A DNA stretch of 64,000 nucleotides from contig OW204000.1 of the NCBI GenBank assembly GCA_934047225.1, positions 12,232,001-12,296,000 on the forward strand, written 5' to 3'. Origin of the DNA: Ypsolopha sequella. Its lineage: Eukaryota > Arthropoda > Insecta > Lepidoptera > Ypsolophidae. This document shows, one piece after another, positions 55,091 to 64,000 of the stretch. The notes below the pieces were generated by a model. That model did no database searches. It saw only the letters and a program-made list of their open reading frames with translations, and had not been told where the DNA came from. Both the position numbers and the translations under genes were made by a program. Position 1 is the first letter of the stretch. Each line of letters opens with the position of its first letter.

Positions 55091-55590
55091 GATACTTCTT
55101 AACTCAATCACAGAAGAATCAATAGTAGACATAGATATCGGTAATAATAATAAGTATATCAGTGATGGCAGTGCATTCGCTTACGAGGTCAATTTTTTTT
55201 TTATTATTCCTATCAAATAAGCATTAACTTATCATTAATAATAATTAAATAACAAATATTGGACGATTCAAAAACGCAATAATCTAAGTATAATCAGATA
55301 TTCAATTATCTTTCGTTAACGAAGACGTTCCGGAAGTAACGTACAAGTTCTGAACGTGGCCGCCTATACGAGAAGCGAATAAAGAAGTATCCACTTCAGA
55401 AATCTGCGTCAATTTCGAACCATTCGGTTCTATTTCTTGTGTACTGGCCACTACTGGCGCGCGTGGCCTACATACACGTTATGGAGTGTCAGTCGACCAA
55501 CCTGCAACGGCATAGCACATAGCAGGTTGACTAGCGGAACATGTCCTCGTGATCCAGTTGTCAACATGATTTGGAATAGGGGCTAATATT
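55091..55590. other. No supported feature
   Basis: No repeat family or ORF of note. Confidence 0.4.
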
Positions 55591-56192
55591 GGTGTCGATT
55601 CGGCGCAACTAGGGATTCTCAAATCCCGGGTTTTTGACGATCCCGGGACCCAGGAGCAAAAAAAATCTAATCAAATACTTGTAACAGTATTTTTATTTTT
55701 GAACAAAATAAGCTTTAAAACATATTAAAGCATTTAACAACTTATCGGAAAGCAGACTTCTAATTTTTCTCTCAAATTTTTTTCACAAACTCAGCGTTGC
55801 AACTCGGCTTTCGAGGGTTCCTAAACTTCCTAACCAGCCTATGGTTCTTCAATCAACGCACTTCAAAGTAATTCGAGATTTGAAATCAAGCGCGCGCGAC
55901 GTGACGCGGCGTGCAATTCAAAGCTTTTGAACATTAGATTAATTTCCCGAACATCGGGAATTGCCGACTGAAAATTCCCCCAATCGGGATCAATAGTTTT
56001 CCCGGGTATTCTCGGGATCGGGAACCCGGGAAAGAAACCCTACGCGCAACACAACTTAACTTATTTGATAGGACTAACCTTATTTTGAGCGTCCTGTCTT
56101 TGTCTTTTCGATACAAAAAGAAAAAGACAGAACGCTTAAATTAAGTTTAGTCCTGTAAAATAAGTTAAATCGTGTTACACCGAATCGACACC
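55591..56192. mobile_element. MITE (ggtgtcgattcgg family), copy 3, split by a hAT insertion
   Basis: Outer parts 55,591-55,609 and 56,051-56,192 together match the copy at 32,679: 'acaacttaacttatttgata', 'gcgtcctgtctttgtctttt', 'cgtgttacaccgaatcgaca'. The terminal repeat ggtgtcgattcgg is intact on both ends. Confidence 0.8.
55610..56042. mobile_element. hAT-type element nested in the MITE
   Basis: 433 bp with ends tagggattctcaaatcccggg and cccgggaaagaaaccc-ta. Flanks ggcgcaac (55,602-55,609) and cgcgcaac (56,043-56,050) match at seven of eight. Many 'cccggg' and 'cgatcccggga' motifs sit near both ends. No ORF except a 60-codon minus frame in the right arm. Confidence 0.8.
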
Positions 56193-57015
56193 AATAACTG
56201 CTTCAAAATATAATAATGCTTGCTCCAATCACAAAATATGCTTTTGACATCAAAATGTTTTTTCGCTGGACTCCGTAACCGGACTATAAAATCGATTAGA
56301 GGCGGCAACAAGGACATAAAAACTCCAAAAAGTGTTTGCATGATTATTACTCGTTTAAAACTTTCCCTGTAGAGAGTGGCTTGATTTTATCTGGTGGTGA
56401 AATTATATAAATATGCAACTGTAACGGAGATACCCTGAGGATTACATTCGAAAACAAAATTATTGCGAAATTAATATTTTTTCAGTCTATAGTCCGGGTT
56501 TGAGTTTCAACGGCTACATTAAAAAGATATCAAAAGATTGTACCTCATAATTAATAATTAGGAGCCAGTTTCTGAAATTAGCACTGCTCTTGCAGATAGA
56601 AACGACCAAAAATTTCATGGGCAACGTATAAAAGGACTGTAAATTTTTCCATGGAACTCCAAAGCTCCTTTTTACAGTTTACATTGCATAAGATTTGGAT
56701 TGGATTTGTTGTAAAGAGACGATAAAAAGACATGGTAATGATGTCTTTTATGCATTGTTGTAATATCGTGATGGCGCTTACCTAACATTGTTCAAAAGTT
56801 TAAGAAAAATAATAAAATCTCACGAAACAACCTTGCATAACCAAAAGCAGATAAGAGTCGTTCGTTACGATTTTTTATCGTGAATCACGATAAGTCTTTG
56901 TTAATTGAATTTAACCATTTCCTGAATTAAACTTTTGTATTAATATGCTTTTACCTAAATATTTAAAACACATTTCATGTTCTCTTATATTGGTACAGAC
57001 CACAGAACTTGACAG
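56193..57015. other. No supported feature
   Basis: AT-rich, nothing recognised. Confidence 0.4.
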
Positions 57016-57309
57016 TTTTTAGGGTTCCATACCCAAAGGGTAACCAACGGGACCCTATTACTAAGATTCCGCTATCCATCTGTCTGTCCGTCTGTCACTA
57101 AGCTGTATCTCATGAACCGTGATAGTTAGACAGTTGAAATTTTCACAGATGATGTATTCCTGTTGCCGCTATAACAATAAATTCTAAAAAACAGAATAAA
57201 ATTGATATTTAAGGGGCTCCCATACAACAGACATGTTTTTTTGCCGTTTTTATAGATGATGGTACGAAACCCTTCGTGCGCGAGTCCGACTAGCACTTGG
57301 CCGGTTTTT
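57016..57309 (+). repeat. Family B repeat, copy 4
   Basis: 'tttttagggttccatacccaa' to 'gactagcacttggccggttttt' with all internal blocks. Nearly the same length as the copy at 28,441. Confidence 0.9.
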
Positions 57310-58811
57310 GTTATTCTTACAAGTGTAAGCAAGTGCTTCTTTTTACGTTCATCGAACCAAACTTGTGACTTTTCCGTAAGTAAGATTGGCTTTTATTTCG
57401 TATCATGTCTAACATTAGATAGAGATTGTCATATCAAGAGAGAATCGTATTCTGACATTTCTGATATCTCCAGTCTTAATTCTTACATCTTTGTAATAAG
57501 CACGAAAACGACCTAATCCTCAGAAAACACGATGTTTAGGTGTGGCCGGCGCGGGCGCAGCGGTGCACGCTGGGCGCAGAGAAAGTTTAAGGGCCGATAT
57601 CATCACATCTCGTGCTTTCTCCGTGACTTCACTTCTTGTCAGCAGTCTCCAGTTTATTGCACAGATCAAGTTCCCGGTGTACGAAGCTTAAATAATATTG
57701 TTTTACGCCATTGAAATTGAAAGTGAAGTGTATGCAGATAAAAAAACATGCTTTACACTACACTACACGAACGCATATATTATATTGAATCAATAACTGA
57801 ATGAATACAGAATTAAGTTTAATTTTTAATACTAAATTGAATATTTTGATTAATTAATGATACTTTTTTTTGTAGACTTGGGCAAAACAATTGTCTAAAG
57901 ATTTCGTATGACAAATTCACAAAAAAATAAAATCATGTTTTGAATCTAAGAATATTTTATGGTTAAATTCATTATTATTTATCATATTCATCATTCATCT
58001 AAAATCTAATGGAATTTCAGTAAAACTTGAGAAACTTAGAACACGTAAGGCGTGACAAGAATTCAATAAATACGCATTAGAAATGTCGTTTTGTAAATAA
58101 AAGTAGAACTGTGCCACATAACAAGCATTGCAATGGCCTTAAATTGTAATGCACTCACTTATTGAATACCAATAATATAAATTACAATACCATTCATAGA
58201 AAGTAGAATACCAACAATATACATTTTTTTATATTCAGATCCATACCAAGATAAGATATCATATCGGGCCAATAGGCTTAGTTTTGACGTTTCACTAAAT
58301 CGAGATTTAGCACTAAATCGATGTGGTGCAACCTCGGTTTAAGCTTAAATCGGGTTTAAATCGTACTAAATCTAGTTTTAAGAGATTGGTGCAAGCCACC
58401 CTAAAACAATAACTGAATTACTGTAAAATATCATGCAAATTCTCAAGAAGCAATCAGCCAAAATCCCCATATCTTGAGCATTTTAATCTTGACCGACAAA
58501 CAAAAACAAAAGTTGCCATTCAAGTTTTTCTAGATAGACAAGTGGAAGGCCCCGTAGTGTTCGGGTGCCTGAGCCCCGTTGCGACTTTGACCTCGAATTG
58601 TATTTTACACTTTCAATGTCCTCTAGCAAATTTAGTTCTTGGAAGGATAAATATACGTATCTACAAATTCTAGAAACTGATGTCGTTAAATATAGACTTG
58701 AATGAAATTAAATTAAATGAGAGATTTAACCGTTTCAATTCTCTTTATCGCTATAACAATATATCGCAGTCCAGATCATGGCGCGGACCTATCATGGAGA
58801 TTAAAAAAAAA
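57310..58811. other. No supported gene
   Basis: A GC-rich patch at 57,535-57,600 ('ggccggcgcgggcgcagcgg') opens a 60-codon ORF without domain. At 58,290-58,385 short mirrored motifs (ctaaatcgagatttag) occur, perhaps an old foldback. No exon called. Confidence 0.35.
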
Positions 58812-59088
58812 AACGGCCAAGTGCGAGTCGGACTCGCGCACGAAGTGTTCCGTACCATTATCTATAAAAACGGCAAAAACATGTCTGTTGTATGGGAGCC
58901 CCCTTAAATATTAATTTTATTCTGTTTTTTAGTATTTGTTGTTATAGCGGCAACAGAAATACATCATCTGTGAAAATTTCAACTGTCTAACTATCACGGT
59001 TCAAGAGATACAGCCTGGTGACAGACGGACAGCGGAGTCTTAGTAATAGGGTCCCGTTGGTTACCCTTTGGGTACAGAACCCTAAAAA
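58812..59088 (-). repeat. Family B repeat, copy 5 (inverted)
   Basis: 'aaaacggccaagtgcgagtc' to 'tttgggtacagaaccctaaa', reverse of the copies at 28,441 and 57,016. The two overlapping ORFs at 58,680-58,914 run into this repeat. Confidence 0.9.
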
Positions 59089-59131
59089 CAATCCTTTTGG
59101 TCCAGTCAACATCAGAAAAAAGTAATATATT

Positions 59132-59380
59132 CATGGGCGCCGTTAGCAGGATGCAAGGGAGTGCACTTGCACTCCCCTGTCTTGGAAAAATGTACACGGA
59201 TTTATAAAAATATTATATTTTTAAATGTATTTTATAACAGAACGTGACTTGACGTGATATTACCTTGCAAGCATTACCTTGTATTTGTTCCTATAGTTAT
59301 ATAAGGAAGCAAACTAGTATTATATTATATAATGTAAAGGTAGATGCACCCCCCTGAAAATAACCCTGCCGGTGCCCATG
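59132..59380. mobile_element. hAT-type MITE, exact 8 bp target duplication
   Basis: 249 bp with ends catgggcgccg and cggtgcccatg, flanked by aatatatt (59,124-59,131 and 59,381-59,388). Inside, 'acgtgacttgacgtga' and 'tgtatttgttcc' match, in inverse, the right part of the 36,023-37,504 element, so this is the short form of that family. Confidence 0.9.
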
Positions 59381-59428
59381 AATATATTGTATATTGTATC
59401 CAATAAAAATTATCATACTAACGTATAC

Positions 59429-59974
59429 CAGGGTTCCCAACCGTAGAATTTTTTTCTCGTACATAAGCAGTTAAAAATCTTATATTTTGGCTTTCGAACC
59501 TCGTACATTCATTAAGCATGTAAAATGTGAAGAATACAAAAATAAGGCATATTAAACTATGGAATTTAAGACGTTTTACATAATGAAATTAGCTTTTGCA
59601 AGTTTGCTACTAAATAAGACACCATTTTGTATTTAAAATCTTTATTATTACCTTTATCTGTGTTATCACTCACGTAAAATAACAAAAAAACTAAATTTGC
59701 TTAGAAGTAGGTATGAAATTTCTAAGTAAGTAAGTAGAAAGTAACTTCTAGTATTAGTTTACATTTCCAATTATGATATCATTGGAGAATAGTGGTTTGT
59801 AGTGATTTTATGACCTTAGGCTACAAAATGGTGCCTGCATTGAAAAATCATGTTATAAATTTCCGTATATCAAAATCTCGTACATAATACGAGGCCAATA
59901 GTGTCCTCGTACCTCTTACAGAAGACCACAAATCTCGTATTTGTACGAGGAACCTCGTTCGGTTGGCAACCCTG
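59429..59974. mobile_element. hAT-type element of the CAGGGTTGCCAACCGTA family, uninterrupted copy
   Basis: Ends cagggttcccaaccgtaga and cggttggcaaccctg. Flanks acgtatac and acgtacac match at seven of eight. It aligns in reverse complement with 52,711-53,313 but lacks the Tc1-type insert. 'cctcgtac' motifs cluster near both ends. Confidence 0.85.
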
Positions 59975-60429
59975 ACGTACACTATAAGATGTAATCTATA
60001 AGAAATACATAGAAAACATACCTGACAGTACTCGATAATATGCTAATAATTTTCCCACTGTCACAAATCTTGCAATAATAACCTTTTCTTTTACAATGGA
60101 AGAATTACGTTCTACTCGAACGTGTATCCCATAATTACCTACACGTCATTCAATTACGAGTACATTGCTATTAGATCTTTACACACTCATATCTCAGTAA
60201 CATACAGTAAAGTTACATTAGATCAGTAAATAACAGTTTGTAGGAATTGCGTAAAAATATTACATCCAGTGTTGTGTGTATGAGAGTTTAATCTGTAAAG
60301 CTCATTACATTACCAGGTCCGACTGTAAATGAACAGGTAACTTTAGAAGAAATAACATAATCTACTGATTATACAGTTTTAGTTTTATTTTTTTAGTTAA
60401 TTTAAAATTATTTGGAATATTAGTCTTTT
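59975..60429. other. No supported feature
   Basis: AT-rich, nothing recognised. Confidence 0.4.
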
Positions 60430-60596
60430 GTTTTTTTACAAGTCGCTTAGAGCGCTATTAAGTGTCCCACAGGCATGCTGTGTTTGCCTATAATTGGGAA
60501 TACACTCGTACATGTGTGTGTTTGTCTTTATATACCTATTAACTTTTGTAAGTGTCATTTCTGTTGGCAGACCAATAAAAAATAAATAAATAAATA
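60430..60596 (+). repeat. Probable retroelement 3' end with A-rich tail
   Basis: 'ttctgttggcagaccaataa' followed by 'aaaataaataaataaat' looks like a LINE 3' terminus. No coding part is recognisable. Confidence 0.4.
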
Positions 60597-60929
60597 CTAA
60601 ACAAGATAAATAACAAGAATGATAACCGCTAAAACAAATTGGACCTTCACAGTAGCTTTTCAAAATTAATAAGCAAACGTGAAACAATTTTTTTAAATTT
60701 CCGCGGTTTTGGTTCTTTTGAAAAGTTGTTCAGTACGAAATACGTGTCATGTATATTATGTGTTATTTTATCAAGGTGTATCAATAAACGTGTTCTACCT
60801 ATACTGATCGTACTGAACGATTTTAAGTAAAATTACTTTCTGATACTTTTATGTTATTTACAAGTAACTTTTTGTTTTTCGCATTATTTAATAAGATCAT
60901 TTGCATGATGATTGCGTAGAACATTCGGT

Positions 60930-61010
60930 TTATTTTATATATTATATATTTTATTACTATTTTATTTTATTTTATTATTATTTTATTTTATTTATTTTAT
61001 TAATATTAGT
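60930..61010. repeat. (TTTTA)n low-complexity tract
   Basis: Irregular runs of ttttat and tttta. Confidence 0.85.
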
Positions 61011-61275
61011 TTGCTAGCATGTCACTTTGTATTGTATAAGTTTATAATTTTCTGTGAAACGTAAATATACATTGGATTTAACTACGGCATATGACATACC
61101 AAAAGCTTTTTAAAATCAATCTGAAAATATAAGTACTTTTAGGACATTTCGTAATGCTCTAACTCTAAACGGTGCTCTAAATATATTTTATTAGTAAGGT
61201 ATATTCTTATATTCCCCTTTTAAAGGTTCTAGATTTTTAAATACCTATCTTCTGCAAAAATGATTTCTAAACAGA

Positions 61276-61335
61276 AGTTTACTAAGATAAAGAAGAAGTT
61301 TACCAAGATAACGAAGAAGTTTACTAAGAGATGAA
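61276..61335 (+). repeat. Short tandem repeat, ~24 bp unit, 2.5 copies
   Basis: 'gaagtttactaagataaag', 'aagaagtttaccaagataac' and 'gaagaagtttactaagagat' follow each other. Confidence 0.75.
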
Positions 61336-62748
61336 GGACCCTTATAACAAAGATTTCAAAAGTTTAGATCAGCCCTGGCACCTAAAATCTATTGCATTGT
61401 TTTTGAATGTGAAATGTCACACTTTTGGCTTTATTCGTATTTCTTGAAATGTTAGTGCACTTTAAAAATGCACACGACGGCATATTGAGACTATTTGAGA
61501 CCCTTTCCTCGTAAAAATTCATTAAGGCGGCCAACTATCACTGTGTTCAGATGAGCACTGATTCCAAACGTGTGAGCGTCGCCCATTTAAAGGTGAAAAC
61601 ATTTTGGTGCTGTCATACTACGGTAAGGGCCTAGCTTTACTTTTGAAATCTGTGTCTAATAATCGATTAACAACACTCTAACGGCTTTCTTTCATCTGCC
61701 ATGAGATGTCGTCACAATATAGCGCTCTCAATGAAAGAGAAAGTCTTTATGTTGTACCGCTCTTTTATTACGTTTCTCTGATTAATCGTCAAATAAGATT
61801 CTGTATTTGCGAGAGTAAAACGTATGTAATTTAAAAATAGCGATTTTATCAGATCAGAGCCTTTCTCAGAAACCTTCAGTGAGTAGATACATAAATTATA
61901 ATATAAGGTCCTTACATGTGAAATTGTCGTTTTGTGTGAAGAATTTGAAGGAAACTTAATTTTCAGTACTAACTTTTCTGCATATTTCTTTTTGTATGAA
62001 TGAGACAAAATTAAGCTAACAGCAACATTAATTTCATTTTTGAAGAATTGATTTTAGTTATCAAACTGAAAGTAAAAATAAAATTTAACACTTAAATGTA
62101 AAACCTTGAGAAAAACAAAAATCAAATAATGGAAATAGCTATTGAAATACAGGAATTATGAACTCATGAATTTGTAAGAAAATTTCGCCATAGGAAAGCA
62201 CCCAATATTTCAAACGTCTGCAAAGTTTTGTCAAAGAGGCTGTTATCAAATAATGTCTAGACTCATTTATGTGATTAGAGTTTCAAACAAAATTTACATA
62301 TTTGTTTCTGCGTGATTTTTCAATATTTCAGTATATTGTCCTCACTTTAATAAAAACAGAAACACCTTAAGTAACAAAGAATATGTAACAAAACTAAATT
62401 ATAAATTAAAATAACCTACCAATAGAAACCTTTATGTACATCTAAAATAAAAAATCCCTAAAACATAAAAACATATTATCTAAGCCGTTGCCGTCGTCGC
62501 CGCCGGTCGGTTGGGGACTTGGGGTGCCCAAGAAACTGGCAACATTACCCCGCTGGATCGCCAGACTAATCAATTTTTACATCAAAACTATTACGAAAAA
62601 AGTTCCTAAAATTTTTAACAGATGTTAGAGGTTCTTCCATTCGACTGATGACCATACCGTGGGCCGAAATATATATACTGAGCAAAAATAATGTTTTTTT
62701 GTTTTAATATTAATAAATCAAGCTTGATAAAAGCACAATATACTAAGT
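61336..62748. other. No supported gene; GC-rich patch at 62,480-62,560
   Basis: The patch 'cgttgccgtcgtcgccgccg' with 'gatcgccagac' stands out from AT-rich surroundings and may be a repeat remnant. The 98-codon minus ORF at 61,712-62,008 is Lys/Ser/Asn-rich, as random AT-rich frames are. Confidence 0.35.
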
Positions 62749-62969
62749 GTTAAGATAAAGTTGCGGAAGCCTGTAACTTTTACTATGGAAACATCCCCAA
62801 ACGTGAAAAAAAAAATCTGCTGTTCCATAAAAAAGTTACATAGCTACCCGACGAAGACGTGTGAAACAATTGATTTATTTTTCTCGGTTTCTCATTTTTT
62901 TTTTCACGTAATGTTGTTTGTTGTACGAGTACTATCACCAGTTTCCGGCTTCCGCAATTTCATCTTAAC
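62749..62969. mobile_element. MITE with ttaagataaagttgcggaag termini
   Basis: 'gttaagataaagttgcggaa' at the left is mirrored by 'ttccgcaatttcatcttaac' at the right. 'aaacgtgaaaaaaaaaat' is mirrored by 'ttttttttcacgtaatg'. TTAA occurs at both ends (62,750 and 62,965). The 75-codon ORF is inside. Confidence 0.7.
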
Positions 62970-63119
62970 GTCCTGTATATTTATTTAAAAAATTAATATA
63001 TAATTAGGTATAAAAATTCAGACACCTTCTGTCTGGCGCTCGTGAGCTTGTAACTAGATCACTTTGCTAGCAAGATTTTATAATAAACTTTTGAATTTTA
63101 TTTCGTCTTCCAACATATT

Positions 63120-63284
63120 AAAGCCGATTCTGAAGGCTTTAATTTTAGTTTTAGTGCTGTCAAAACTAAATTTTCTTCGATACAAAATAGTCCTTTAGAG
63201 TTAGGATTAGAAGCTAAATTTCTTTGGCCAATTTTAAGCTTTGACAGCACTAAAACTAAAATTAAAGCCTTCAGAATTGGCTTT
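63120..63284. mobile_element. MITE with 44 bp inverted repeats and att target duplication
   Basis: 'aaagccgattctgaaggctt' with 'taattttagttttagtgctg' is mirrored almost perfectly at the right end ('cagcactaaaactaaaatta', 'aagccttcagaattggcttt'). The element is flanked by att on both sides (63,117-63,119, 63,285-63,287). A 3 bp duplication would fit Harbinger-type elements. Confidence 0.75.
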
Positions 63285-63546
63285 ATTGCGTAACGTACGA
63301 ACTTTAAATAAAAAAACCTAAGGTAACCATAAAAGCTGACAATATTACCTCACTCCGAGCAGTTGTGGTTCACACTCTATCGTGGGATAGGTCCATAGTT
63401 CACGACTGGTCTCTTGCATAATTTGATGTAGGTACCTGCATTACGATAATATTACAGAGACAGGCGGGTATTGTCCGTGTATCAAGTTATAGCTCTCTTA
63501 CTTATTAATAAACTATCGTCCGTGTCTCAGAAGGGTTATTAGAGAC

Positions 63547-63951
63547 ACTCCAGTGAACTTGTGCACCCCACCTCACGGATTTCAAAATAAATGTTGCCAC
63601 ATGTTAGTTTTGTTTGTTTTGTTTGTTTAATCCTGCAAACATGTGTATTTCAATTTAAAAGATTCTACCGATTTCTACCGTAAAGATGTGCACCCCATGG
63701 CACCGATTGACATGAAACCAGTGCTAATCGTTAGTTCTTCGTTAGTTTCGTTTGTTTTTTTTTTTTTTTTTTTTTTGTTTTTTTGCCTACAAACATTTTT
63801 TTTTTATTTCAAATTTAGAATCTTTTAAATTCAAATAAAAATGTTTGCAGGATTAAACAAACAAAAAGTATAAACAAAACTAACGTAAAACTAACATGTG
63901 GCAACATTTATTTTGAAATCCGTGAGATGGGGTGCACAAGTTCACTGGAGT
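63547..63951. mobile_element. Mutator-type MITE, exact 9 bp target duplication
   Basis: 405 bp. Arms of about 140 bp begin actccagtgaacttgtgcac and are mirrored at the right end (gtgcacaagttcactggagt). attagagac flanks both sides (63,538-63,546 and 63,952-63,960). Long terminal repeats with a 9 bp duplication are typical of the Mutator superfamily. Its termini differ from those of the 39.6-42.5 kb MULE, so it is not an obvious deletion derivative of it. The 61-codon ORF lies over poly-T. Confidence 0.8.
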
Positions 63952-64000
63952 ATTAGAGACTACAAATTTCCATCAGTTTTAAGTTATATTCTTAGCATTA

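Noticed and set aside
57532..57714. GC-rich 60-codon ORF
   Set aside because: Arg/Gly-rich start reflects local GC content; no domain or splice evidence.
61712..62008. 98-codon minus ORF
   Set aside because: Composition (Lys, Ser, Asn, Ile) is what random AT-rich frames give; no homology recognised.
1..64000. CRISPR arrays, rRNA operons, bacterial promoters or riboswitches
   Set aside because: No regularly spaced identical repeats, no rRNA motifs and no prokaryotic gene organisation; the splice signals and transposon spectrum are animal.

Overview
The window is eukaryotic, AT-rich and almost entirely intergenic or intronic. The repeat spectrum points to an insect, most likely a moth or butterfly. 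Families typical of lepidopteran genomes include a 'gggttccgtacc...cgagtccgactcgcacttggccggttttt' repeat in at least five copies, a tRNA-related SINE, LINE 3' ends with short tandem tails, many foldback MITEs, and hAT, Penelope, Mutator and P elements. I see no rRNA, no CRISPR array and no complete host gene. The Lepidoptera assignment rests on repeat recognition and was not checked by a search.

Layout. 0-14 kb: hAT and Penelope fragments, two copies of a ~350-400 bp repeat (family A), a SINE, foldback elements and two inverted copies of a hairpin-rich repeat (family D). 13-30 kb: LINE/SINE ends, foldbacks, an 845 bp hAT element with an exact 8 bp target duplication, a tRNA-like sequence, and a few weak exon candidates (mainly minus strand: 14.4, 27.7 and 33.3 kb). 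30.9-32.4 kb: a Penelope-like element folded into a nearly perfect ~1.3 kb palindrome carrying the GIY-YIG endonuclease end of its ORF twice. 32.5-38 kb: nested MITEs, piggyBac-like TTAA elements and a 1.5 kb hAT element that carries other repeats. 39.3-43 kb: a jockey-like LINE ORF split by a Mutator-like (MULE) transposon with an intact 591-codon transposase, the only long clean gene in the window. 43.98-44.85 kb: an 876 bp P-superfamily element with 29 bp perfect terminal repeats, an exact 8 bp target duplication and a spliced THAP first exon. 45-64 kb: more foldbacks, a CR1-like LINE end, three nested-insertion clusters in which the uninterrupted relative is also present, and a Mutator-type MITE with an exact 9 bp target duplication.

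How it works together. The coding content is transposition machinery: MULE transposase, Penelope endonuclease domain, THAP DNA-binding exon and LINE reverse-transcriptase remnants. The short elements are non-autonomous and depend on enzymes encoded elsewhere. Three Penelope insertions each carry a hammerhead-ribozyme-like core, and one stem differs by paired changes between subfamilies. The most interesting items are the THAP-bearing mini P element, the palindromic Penelope element with its ribozyme-like core, and the intact MULE.
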